64,000 nt of DNA, taken from Malachius bipustulatus. Its lineage: Eukaryota > Arthropoda > Insecta > Coleoptera > Melyridae. Numbering within the stretch: position 1 is the stretch's first letter; every line of letters starts with the position of its first letter. The stretch spans positions 1,860,001-1,924,000 of the forward strand of contig CAJUUM010000031.1 of the NCBI GenBank assembly GCA_910589415.1. Direction: 5' to 3'. Position numbers and translations under genes: made by a program. Under the pieces are notes generated by a model, which did no database searches, was not told the origin of the DNA, and saw nothing but the letters and a program-made list of their open reading frames with translations. Shown here in pieces: positions 30,001 to 37,263 of the stretch.

Positions 30001-31044
30001 TGAAGTCACCAACTCCATGTGACCACTCTCGAAATAATCTCTCATAAAATTATAATATCCCTCATAAAGCGAGGGATCTCGTTTCAAGCGATTTTCCAGG
30101 GAGACAAACTGTTTGAAAGCTCCCGCTCGAGAATCTCCCATATCAGGGTTCGATGCCTGAAAGGGCAAAGCGACACAATAACGACCATCATTTTCTCGAT
30201 AGTGATTTTCGAGAAAATGCTTTTCACACTTAAGCTCATCCATAGAAGGAATAGGATTTATAGGAACTTCTTCCAATTCCCAAAATCTCTTCATGGTATT
30301 TTCGAGAGAAAAATTCGTAGAAACAACCAGAGAATTCACCACTTGAGGTTGGTTAGTACCAACCGGCAATCTTCCCATTACTATCCATCCGAAGACGGTA
30401 TCAATCGCTGTGGGCAGAGTGGCTGACGTCAACCTGCCTTCACGCAAGATCAAAGGAAACAGCTCCGCTCCTAGCAACAAGTCAATTGGGCCCGGAATAT
30501 GAAATTCTGGATCCGCCATTTTCAAATTAGAGAAATGTTTTAATTTTTCTCTAGCTACAGGGGCACAGGGCATGTTCGAACAAATGGTTGGCATTACCAT
30601 AGCATCGAAAGAGAACGAGGGAACTGATTGGCCAACCGGACGAATCATACAAGAGACACTTTTTGAAATTGGGGATATGCGCTCACCGACTCCAAACACC
30701 GCCAATGAAACACTCTGGCTCTTCAGACCCAGCTGCTGCAAACACCTCGAAGATATCATGTTAACCTGTGAACCACTGTCAATCACTGCTCGGACTTTTC
30801 GAAATTTACCCCAAGAATCCAAAATATCTACTAAGACGGAGGCAAGGAGAACACTTTCCTTAGAAGAACTTACATTGGCAAGAGACTGTGCAACCTCTTG
30901 ACGCGAACCACCTTCTGCGGAATCTGAAGTTGGTTTAGTACCAGAAATCTCATTGTTGGGCGCGACATTCTGATCGAAGTGTAAAAGAGTGTGGTGTCTC
31001 TGATTACACTTGTCACAATTGAACTTAGAGCGACAATCTTTCAC
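27025..31044 (-). CDS. BEL/Pao pol: protease, RT, RNase H, integrase, DUF5641
   Basis: 1339 codons as called from 31044. The same frame continues upstream through zinc-knuckle residues to a TAA at 31090-31092. In order: knuckle (CINCFGTHRVKDC, CDKCNQRHHTLLH), aspartic protease (VIDSGSQVNMIS), DUF1758-like region, BEL-type RT (VFNASFRTTNG, FTADIKQMYLQI, catalytic YVDDVITG), Pao RNase H (LHAFGDSSERGYAGVVY, VSLPRLELCAAVL), integrase finger (HPGLQSVQFLI...CLKCFRTR), core D..D..E (VGVDYGGPF, FSDQGTNFVGA, PHFGGLWEAGIKSVK) and DUF5641 (LLKHEQLPPMKWSLGRI, PLVKLCPLP). No break inside this block. Catalytic residues all look present. Confidence 0.95.
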   Translation of the reverse strand: MKDCRSKFNCDKCNQRHHTLLHFDQNVAPNNEISGTKPTSDSAEGGSRQEVAQSLANVSSSKESVLLASVLVDILDSWGKFRKVRAVIDSGSQVNMISSRCLQQLGLKSQSVSLAVFGVGERISPISKSVSCMIRPVGQSVPSFSFDAMVMPTICSNMPCAPVAREKLKHFSNLKMADPEFHIPGPIDLLLGAELFPLILREGRLTSATLPTAIDTVFGWIVMGRLPVGTNQPQVVNSLVVSTNFSLENTMKRFWELEEVPINPIPSMDELKCEKHFLENHYRENDGRYCVALPFQASNPDMGDSRAGAFKQFVSLENRLKRDPSLYEGYYNFMRDYFESGHMELVTSPPGSPLQVYYIPHHVVRNKNSSTTPFRVVFNASFRTTNGDSLNDKLLVGPKLQNDIVTLLLKFRLHSIVFTADIKQMYLQIKIRPDHCDYQRIFWRPNSDDPIQEFRLTTVAFGVTSSPFLAIRTLMQLAKDEGSPLPLASKVINTDVYVDDVITGCSSIEEALLIKKQLVSLLAKGKFELRKWASNSSEFLESIPESLRHTSSLPFDDKGSSVVKVLGLKWLPERDAFTYNIESMSRPCTKRNILSDLARTFDPLGFLSPLTFYAKFLVQHLWTLGLDWDSEPPEDVRQRWTRYVRELPLLSEIEIPRPIMYSHQSSCQLHAFGDSSERGYAGVVYFRFEFPDRGPKVCLIFSKSKVAPLKRVSLPRLELCAAVLVAKLVSFVMKTFADTVLISNIFACSDSSVALSWIKSSPHRWKTFVSNRVSLIQDLIPPHMWHHVRSNDNPADCASRGLSASELVHHSMWWNGPNFLQLPPNHWPIEKTDPSDSSQLFEEEKKIVLSTFVSLDYIDFLLDRYSSLAKIKRIIAYVRRFVPRSRARAVRGPFTELELYHALLVLVKRVQYVAFPDILQNITNSRSIPKSFRKLHPFVAEDGVLRVGGRLAHSGLSYDQKHPAILSQKHRLTYLIIEEVHRENLHPGLQSVQFLIAQNFWILSPRRAIHHVLSKCLKCFRTRPIAFQPPMGDLPTFRINQIKPFQIVGVDYGGPFHLRLGKNRSAKTQKAYLSLFVCFVTKALHLELASDLTTDCFLAALRRFVSRRGRCTQIFSDQGTNFVGAKREIEKLLQQAVDSEKISWSLNPPSAPHFGGLWEAGIKSVKTHLLRVIGEQVLTFEEFYTVLVQIEAVLNSRPLCPMSSDPHDLSVLTPGHFLTLEPLTCVPNPDLTHLSLNHLSRWQLIQRLQQDVWQRWHREYLHTLQQRNKWTNSSQDTVVGTLVLLKHEQLPPMKWSLGRIVQLHPGKDGVARVATVRTSNGQIQRPLVKLCPLPGVNPQ

Positions 31045-31089
31045 TCGATGAGTGCCAAAACAATTTATACAAAGATACCTCTCCTTGAT

Positions 31090-31533
31090 TTATCGAAATC
31101 TCTCATTCGGGGATTTATCCCGAAAGGAGGGGCATTGGTATGAGGAGTGGTCCTCACTACAAATCGAGCAATTACTCCATCTATTTTTAGAAGTACTAAC
31201 CAGAGAAGAGATGGGTTTTACTTTCCCAATCGAGGCTGCGCATGGTTTGGAAATGTTAGATGACGGACTCAAGGCCGTGTTCTCAAGAGCATTGCACTGT
31301 TTATTGAGGAACTCTTTTAACTGGGCAAGAGTTGGTATAGCATGAGTTCCCAACGTCAATTCGAAACGTTCACGAGTCGTAGAATCAACCTTTTGTAACA
31401 ACAGACTGAAAAGCATAAAGTCTTGTAGATTCAAGGGAAAGTCGATGGTCTCCAAAGCAGACACGTTCTCCTGAAAAGTATCTAAGAGATACCGCATACT
31501 ATGAGATGATGCGACAGTTAAGGGCTTCAAATT
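31090..31533 (-). CDS. BEL/Pao gag, middle segment between two stops
   Basis: 147 codons in the same frame as both neighbours: LETIDFPLNLQDFMLFSLLL, RFELTLGTHAIPTLAQLKEF, then CSICSEDHSSYQC, a knuckle-like Cys cluster, and FRDKSPNERF before the TAA. This is the DUF1759-type gag C-terminal half. The flanking stops (TGA 31534-31536, TAA 31090-31092) sit where family members are open, and each is explained by one base change. Confidence 0.85.
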   Translation of the reverse strand, partial: NLKPLTVASSHSMRYLLDTFQENVSALETIDFPLNLQDFMLFSLLLQKVDSTTRERFELTLGTHAIPTLAQLKEFLNKQCNALENTALSPSSNISKPCAASIGKVKPISSLVSTSKNRWSNCSICSEDHSSYQCPSFRDKSPNERFR

Positions 31534-32169
31534 TCAAATCGAATTCCAATAGGTAGAAGCAAGTAAACGATAATTTTCATACCTATCTCGTAACGCTTGA
31601 AAAGCAATAGAATAATTCTCCGAGGTGAGGGGTAAAACCTTGACAATTCTCAAAGGTTCTTTGGATAAGACAGAAACTAAATATTGAAACTTAGATACAG
31701 GATCTAACGAATCATTTTCGTGAACCAAAGTACAAAATAAATCTCGGAAGGTGGCCCATTGTTTATAATCACCCGTAAATGTCGGTATAGTTAATCGTGG
31801 CAACTTTATATTGGAGGTTTTTTGGATAGATTGATCCTCGGGTGGATCTGGTTCTTGCTCCCGTGCCGGTTGCAGAAAAAGATTAATAAAAATCGTTTTT
31901 ATTGTGAAAAAATTATCAAGAAAGACCTGACGAATTGCCTTCTCGGCAGTAAAATTTGGATTTTCTTCTTCCACGATCATATTTATGATAGCGGAATGTA
32001 TTTTTTCGAAAGTTTCATAGAGTTCATCCAAACACTCACATCTAAGCCTAAACCTGACGTGTACACTTTTATCGGTTATAGCTTTTTCAGCAACAGACAA
32101 AATATCATCGACAAGATCCATCTGCAATTGCCTTTGAGCTCGTTGCTCCGCTAATTTATTTCGAGGCAT
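31534..32169 (-). CDS. BEL/Pao gag N-terminal segment
   Basis: Starts at ATG 32169 (MPRNKLAEQRAQRQLQMDL) and contains a helical region and the DUF1759 signature (LPRLTIPTFTGDYKQWATFRDLF, KFQYLVSVLSKEPLRIV, YWNSI). Ends at the in-frame TGA 31534-31536. Gag assembles the virus-like particle that packages element RNA. With two stops, gag-pol cannot be made in one piece without readthrough or a helper copy. Confidence 0.88.
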   Translation of the reverse strand: MPRNKLAEQRAQRQLQMDLVDDILSVAEKAITDKSVHVRFRLRCECLDELYETFEKIHSAIINMIVEEENPNFTAEKAIRQVFLDNFFTIKTIFINLFLQPAREQEPDPPEDQSIQKTSNIKLPRLTIPTFTGDYKQWATFRDLFCTLVHENDSLDPVSKFQYLVSVLSKEPLRIVKVLPLTSENYSIAFQALRDRYENYRLLASTYWNSI

Positions 32170-32601
32170 AATGATATTTCAAAAAAAATTAAATTAAATA
32201 ATAATCTAACAGGCACAGGAACAAGAGCGGTATTTCAAAATAAATATTAAATAGGTATATATCAAGCAAACTCCAGTAAAATGCACTTATTTTGTGTACC
32301 AAATTATAAACAGGTGATTTTAATTATGATCAATCGAAAATTCTTTCAAACCAACTAACTATAATAATAATTTAGAATAAATTATAATTTGAAAACTATA
32401 TTTTCTTCATTAAATTTCAGAACTACTTAAATTGTAGGTAGGTACTGAGATAGGCTTATCACCGAAATATGATAAGACCCAACGAAATTGATGAATTAAT
32501 TATTGCTTTAAATTATTCCAATATTATTTTACTATTATAACAAATCAAAATCTACCACTTCCATTGACTAATGAGGGAATAATTATTACGAAACAATGAT
32601 A

Positions 32602-32620
32602 TCAGGCTCGAAGTGACCAA
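32602..32620 (-). promoter_or_regulatory. Candidate primer-binding site of BEL/Pao element
   Basis: On the minus strand TGGTCACTTCGAGCCTGAT begins four bases inside the 5' LTR border. The leading TGG would pair with a tRNA CCA end. The tRNA is not identified. Confidence 0.45.
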
Positions 32621-32624
32621 AAAA

Positions 32625-33108
32625 TGTTTGTGAATGAGCCTAGACGAATCTAGGTTCTCGAAAAAATTGAAGTATACCTACGAATAGGTATTAATAAGTG
32701 GACTGTATGAATCGAAATTTTAAACGATATGAATCGCCTGACAACTGAACCACTTACCTTTTGGCGAAGCTGGGGGTGGATTCGGTTCTAGGCCTAGAAA
32801 TGGAGCTTGTAGAAGTGGCAGAGCACGAACGAGACGACAAATTTGGCACCAGCGTACCGCGGCGTATTTTCAGCTAACTTCAAAACCAACGAACCTCTTT
32901 TCGAGGCGGCGACACGACGACTCTTCTTCCTCTCGACGCAGAAGCAAGTGGGGAAGCCAGGCGATTATTCTTTTCGCGTAAAATGAAATAAATATCCCGA
33001 GCAACTTAATTAAATTAATGGAAATGGCAAATTCTAATTATTTCCCTACCCAAAACAAAACAAAAGTATTATTTACAAAAATATAAAAAAAAAGTTGTGG
33101 CTTTAACA
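32625..33108 (-). repeat. BEL/Pao LTR (5' LTR on the minus strand)
   Basis: 484 bp, nearly identical to 26508-26995; it directly precedes the leader (32624-32170) and gag. Confidence 0.93.
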
Positions 33109-33416
33109 CTTTGGTTATCATGAAAACTCAAGACTATAAAAATAAGGTCAATGAATTTGTGAGTAATAATAATAGTATCTTTGTCGAGCTACGGAGAGAC
33201 CCCCTTGACTCTTACTCTAGGAAACTTAAATCTTGTATTAACTCATATAAAGATATTATTTTAGAATCATTCAACCACAAGCTGAGAACCCCAATGAACT
33301 TGCGCATGCCCAGACTACATGGTCTAATTAAACTACATAAACAAGACTCTCCTATTAGACCTATTGTAACAGCAATCTCGTCCCCCACTTTCTACATTTC
33401 AAAATTTCTGAACTAC
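33109..33416 (+). pseudogene. PLE reverse transcriptase N-terminal segment after the BEL/Pao insertion
   Basis: Continues from 26507 after the target duplication: VIMKTQDYKNKV, NLRMPRLHGLIKLHK, SPIRPIVTAISSPTFYISKFLN. The LHK..PIRPIV and YISKFL motifs are typical of the PLE RT fingers. Ends abruptly at 33416, where the next element begins. Confidence 0.82.
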
Positions 33417-35205
33417 TGTAATGAAGTCGTGTTACCCCGACTCCATCTATTTTATTTCTTTTCTATTTTTCTATTCTTTTCAATAAATAAAGATCATTCC
33501 AACGACATAGGTAGATAGGTAGGACCACCCCGTTTAAGTTATTATTAATTCAGTTAAGTTTTTGTGAATAGTACAGAAATAGGGTTTGGTAGGTAGGTAC
33601 CTTGAATCAGCAAAGTACTAATAATTTTCATGATTTCATTTAATTCCATTAATTTTTTATGCACAGGCTGATTTTTAAAGTAACTAAATCGAGGCAGTTG
33701 GCTTCAAATTCAAGCAAGTTATCGACCACTATCGCATTATAAAAACGCCGAAATGCACCGGGCCGCAGATAGCAGTTTAAATTAACCTTTTTTACGGAGA
33801 AAATGTTCTCGAAAATTTCTATCTCACCAGGAACCGATAGTGGTCGCTATATAAACCGGGGCCGTGATTTGAAAAAGGAATTCCGAATTCTGATCTCCGA
33901 TCGTAAAGACGTGTGTCAGCATTCTCAGTTTAAGTACCTACCGGGAATTCCGAGTGCAAGCAGTTGTGGTTATTTTTATTTTTGTTCTTTTCACCGGGAA
34001 GTTAATAGTTAGTTAGCAATAGTTTAAGAGTAATTAGTAATTTAGTCGTGCATCTGAATTAATAGAAGATCTCTGTCTAGACCCGTTGCCGAAGAATAGT
34101 CAAAGGTAGGTGCTGTTGCAATTTATATTTCTGCTGCGGTCGATATTTGTCTCCTCTCACTCCTATCGCTCCAGCCTTCATCAGAACCGTCTCCTCCTTC
34201 CGTTGTTGGTAACAAAGGCTTCGCTCCTAGTTCACGGTCCATCGCCTGGCATAGCAAGGGTGGATCAGTGCGCCGGGAGTGGTGTCTGGTACCAGCGGAA
34301 CAACGGGTTCCTCTGATAACCCCTACCATCTCCGTTGTGGGTAACAAAGGCCTCGCTCTTAGTTCACGGTCCATCGCCTGGCATAGCAAGGGTGGATCAG
34401 TGCGCCGGGAGTGGTGTCTGGCACCCGCGGAACAACGGGCTCCTTCAATACCCCTTCATTTCCACGTTGTGAGTAACAAGGATTTCGCTCCTGGTCCACG
34501 GTCCATCGCCTGGCATAGCAAGGGTGGATCAGTGTGCTGGGGGTGGCGTCTGGTGCTCGCGGAGCAGCGTCTGTCGTAAAACTGGGCAGTGACTGGGGGC
34601 TGCGTAAAATCGTGCCGATTCCCCTCCGAATGCGTAGTTGAGATCACCGTGGCCGCACTACTCACATAACCGCCGAGATCAGCCCGCCTAGTTATTTTTT
34701 TTGTCTAAACCGATCCAGGCCGTTTTTAACCGCCCGTTCGTCATTCCGACGTGTATACCTAGCTACTTATTAGTCGCGACCACCCCTCACGTACCGCTGT
34801 GACCCGTGACCGATTTGTTATTATATATTTATTCATACCGATTCATTATTATTGCTCATTGTGTACCTACTCCGATAAATTAATAATAAAAATTGTTAAG
34901 TTGAATTCTGTGGTGTTAATGTTCATCCGTTCTGCATTAATTAATTAAGTATCCTTTAAACCGATAATCACTCGCTACAGCTTGGCTCCTCGGAGGTGTC
35001 AATGCTTTCGGAAAGCGATTAAAGCCCGCTTTGCCGAACACAGTTATTTTAGGGTCACCTCAACCGACCCCTGGCACTTTCCGTTTCTCCACAGAGCTAC
35101 CCCTGGGACAAGGGTACTATAGCAGTACCATTGTAATTACGACTCAGGTAAGTGGGAAGATTTGGCGAGAACATCTTCCCAAGGGAGTAAACCCTCAGTA
35201 AAAAT
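33417..35205 (+). repeat. Long 5' LTR (end uncertain, 35205 or 35292)
   Basis: Starts TGTAATGAAG. Contains three tandem units of about 131 bp and an AATAAT/AATAAA-rich part near 34885. The 3' part is related to the LTR fragment at 12656-15860. It could end at either of two consecutive primer-site-like sequences. Confidence 0.65.
34198..34578 (+). repeat. Tandem repeat in LTR, three units of about 131 bp
   Basis: Units start CCGTTGTTGGTAACAAAGG (about 34202), CCGTTGTGGGTAACAAAGG (about 34333) and ACGTTGTGAGTAACAAGG (about 34464). They share TCCATCGCCTGGCATAGCAA and AGGGTGGATCAGTG. Confidence 0.85.
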
Positions 35206-35206
35206 C

Positions 35207-35314
35207 TGGCGCCCGAGGAATCCATCCGATCTCCAGACGATTCCGGACCAGCGAAACGCCACGGACGACTCTCAGGCGGAGTCGTAGTTACAAAAGTGGC
35301 GCCCGAGCAGGGAC
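35207..35314 (+). promoter_or_regulatory. Two primer-binding-site-like sequences in tandem
   Basis: TGGCGCCCGAGG at 35207 and TGGCGCCCGAGCAGGGAC at 35297-35314. The second is a full match to the style of tRNA-Lys primer sites. The first sits in the same place as TGGCGCCCGAG at 15847 in the related LTR. Confidence 0.6.
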
Positions 35315-35580
35315 CCTGTTGAAGTTCCATTCTTCCCGCCGTACATAGAAAATAATAGACATTCCCGAGAGAAGCACTCACGACCACCGTAGTACCCCGC
35401 AGCGTTGCCAAGTGCCGACAAAAATCCGTACCAGGACCGAAATCCGAAACCGACCCGACCGTAACCTAAAAGTGCAATTTTGAGGCACTTCCCGGAGTCT
35501 GACGTCAAAAAGGACGAAATTTTTAAAAAGGCCGAAACCGAAGGGAAATCATATCCGAGGAATCCGAACCATCGAAAATT

Positions 35581-37263
35581 TTGGGCGGTCATTTGGAGTT
35601 TTTGGCCTTTAGTTTGCTAGGTCAGATTTTCTTTCGCTATTGCATCCAGAGGGACCCAGCCGACCGTTTGAACCTCACAGAACTTCCAAGACTTTATTGC
35701 AAGAGTCCCAAAATCGGCCAAAACCCCGCAGAAGTCGAACCGTTGGTCCGATCCGACTGGAATTTTTTGCTCTCCCCTGGGGACCTCACCACCGACCTTT
35801 TCAGTGCCGTCAGTAACCTCCCCCCCCCCCGACCGCCACGCATGCTCGGTGCTGACTGGTTCAGAATGGGCGCTGACGATCTCGAGCAGGGAGCAGCGGC
35901 GTCCGGGTCTACAGGACCGTCCACGGACCACTCCGCCGCCCCCTTTGGCGTCCTACCTCTGCAAGATGAACCCCGCACGTCCTGGATCTACCGGTTAAAG
36001 AAGGACGAGTTGGACGCCGAACTGGCCAGACTAGGACTGTCATGCCCATCGACAGTGGAGGAGAAGCGAAGAATATTGTCGGCCAGGATCAAGTCCCTCC
36101 CTGGGTTGACGCTCGACAACAAGACGATGAGCACCGCCGTCACGACGCTCGCCGCGTCGACCGCCACGACGCTCGCCGCATCGACCGTTACGACGACAAC
36201 AGTGGTGTCTTCCGCACCGCCCGCATGCACCACTGCGACTACATGGACGTCTTGCCCCCCGACCGCTACAACCGTCCAGACACCGACGCCTCAGACCCCA
36301 CCGCCACCGTGGCATCTGCCAACGCCAATGGCCCCGAGTTATATACCGTACGCCTTTGCCCCAATGGTCCCGTCTAGACCGACCGAACCGATGGGACCGC
36401 CCAATGTATCCGCTTGGAATCTGCGGTACGACGGGCGGACCAGTGCAGTCGATTTCCTGGAGCGTCTGGAGGAGCTCCGGGAGATATACGGAGTGAGCCA
36501 GGAAAGGATGCTCCGCGCCATGCCACTCCTACTGGAAGGAGAGTACCTAGCATGGTACCGCAATAATTCTGCCTACATGACAACGTGGCCCGACTTCCAG
36601 GCGGCGTTCAGAAAGTACTTCCTCCACGCTGATTACTTCTTCGACTTGGAGGCAGAGATCAGTCGGCGAGTACAGGCGCCAGACGAGGACGTGCTCCGGT
36701 ATATCACCGCGATGCAGACGCTGTTCAGGCGTCACGGCGCGATACCGCCGCACCGACAGTTGGACTGGATGCAGAGAAACCTTCGACCCGAAATGAAACA
36801 AATGCTCTGGAGCCGCAGCTACGATGACGTAAACTCGTTGATGGCAGACGCCAAGGCAGCCCAGGAGGTGCTCGCCGAACTCCGTACCGTCCGAAGATTT
36901 CCGGGACCCGAAGCAAGACCGCTCCGTCCGTCCACCGTGCCCTCTGCGCCCTCCAGCCCACTGCTGCCGCGAAGGACAGAATGGCAGTCCCATCAACAAC
37001 CGAGCCGAAGTGCGTCGCCACCCCGGAGGGCGATCGAGGTTGGCGATACCATGACCGAACAGGCGGCGCCAAAAACTGTCAGGTTCTCTCCACCTGCACG
37101 AGACAACGCCCGAGTCGTCTGTTGGCGTTGCGGGGAGACGGGACACCTCCGCAGCCAGTGTTCCGGGCAGCCGAAACTCTTTTGCTCGCGTTGCGAGCGT
37201 CCGGGAGTAATGTCGCGGGACTGCGACTGTCAGCGTCTGGGAAACGAGACGCGGGGCGGGTAA
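35581..37263 (+). CDS. gag polyprotein of mosaic LTR element
   Basis: 560 codons as counted from 35581; a later ATG (such as 35842 or 36127) could be the true start. A SAP-like helix pair (YRLKKDELDAELARLGLSC), a Thr/Pro-rich linker, then the Ty3-type gag domain (WNLRYDGRTSAVDFLERLEEL, RAMPLLLEGEYLAWY, WPDFQAAFRKYF, RRVQAPDEDVLRYI, MQRNLRPEMK). It ends with a CCHC knuckle (CWRCGETGHLRSQC) plus a second Cys-rich motif (CSRCERPG...RDCDC). The frame is undamaged. The stop TAA at 37261-37263 is overlapped by the -1 frame carrying protease. Confidence 0.88.
   Translation: MGGHLEFLAFSLLGQIFFRYCIQRDPADRLNLTELPRLYCKSPKIGQNPAEVEPLVRSDWNFLLSPGDLTTDLFSAVSNLPPPRPPRMLGADWFRMGADDLEQGAAASGSTGPSTDHSAAPFGVLPLQDEPRTSWIYRLKKDELDAELARLGLSCPSTVEEKRRILSARIKSLPGLTLDNKTMSTAVTTLAASTATTLAASTVTTTTVVSSAPPACTTATTWTSCPPTATTVQTPTPQTPPPPWHLPTPMAPSYIPYAFAPMVPSRPTEPMGPPNVSAWNLRYDGRTSAVDFLERLEELREIYGVSQERMLRAMPLLLEGEYLAWYRNNSAYMTTWPDFQAAFRKYFLHADYFFDLEAEISRRVQAPDEDVLRYITAMQTLFRRHGAIPPHRQLDWMQRNLRPEMKQMLWSRSYDDVNSLMADAKAAQEVLAELRTVRRFPGPEARPLRPSTVPSAPSSPLLPRRTEWQSHQQPSRSASPPRRAIEVGDTMTEQAAPKTVRFSPPARDNARVVCWRCGETGHLRSQCSGQPKLFCSRCERPGVMSRDCDCQRLGNETRGG

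Larger units (their letters stand above)
26508..33108 (-). mobile_element. Near-intact BEL/Pao LTR retrotransposon
   Basis: 6601 bp on the minus strand. LTRs at 26508-26995 (488 bp) and 32625-33108 (484 bp) differ by one substitution and one small indel region by eye. The 5-bp duplication CTTTG is at 26503-26507 and 33109-33113. Polypurine tract AGGTGGGCGG (27003-27012 complement) precedes the 3' LTR. One gag-pol frame has two nonsense codons. LTR identity implies a very recent insertion. Confidence 0.95.
25960..33416 (+). mobile_element. Penelope-like element remnant split by the BEL/Pao insertion
   Basis: The 5' region (from about 25960) carries an antisense hammerhead-like motif. The ORF begins near 26341 and runs to the BEL/Pao target site, then resumes at 33109 in frame through the duplicated CTTTG. 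The element is cut at 33416 by the mosaic LTR element. The 3' half (RT palm and GIY-YIG) is not seen. Confidence 0.8.

Noticed and set aside
33803..34012. Small plus-strand gene in the long LTR
   Set aside because: No domain; it lies within LTR sequence upstream of the tandem repeats.
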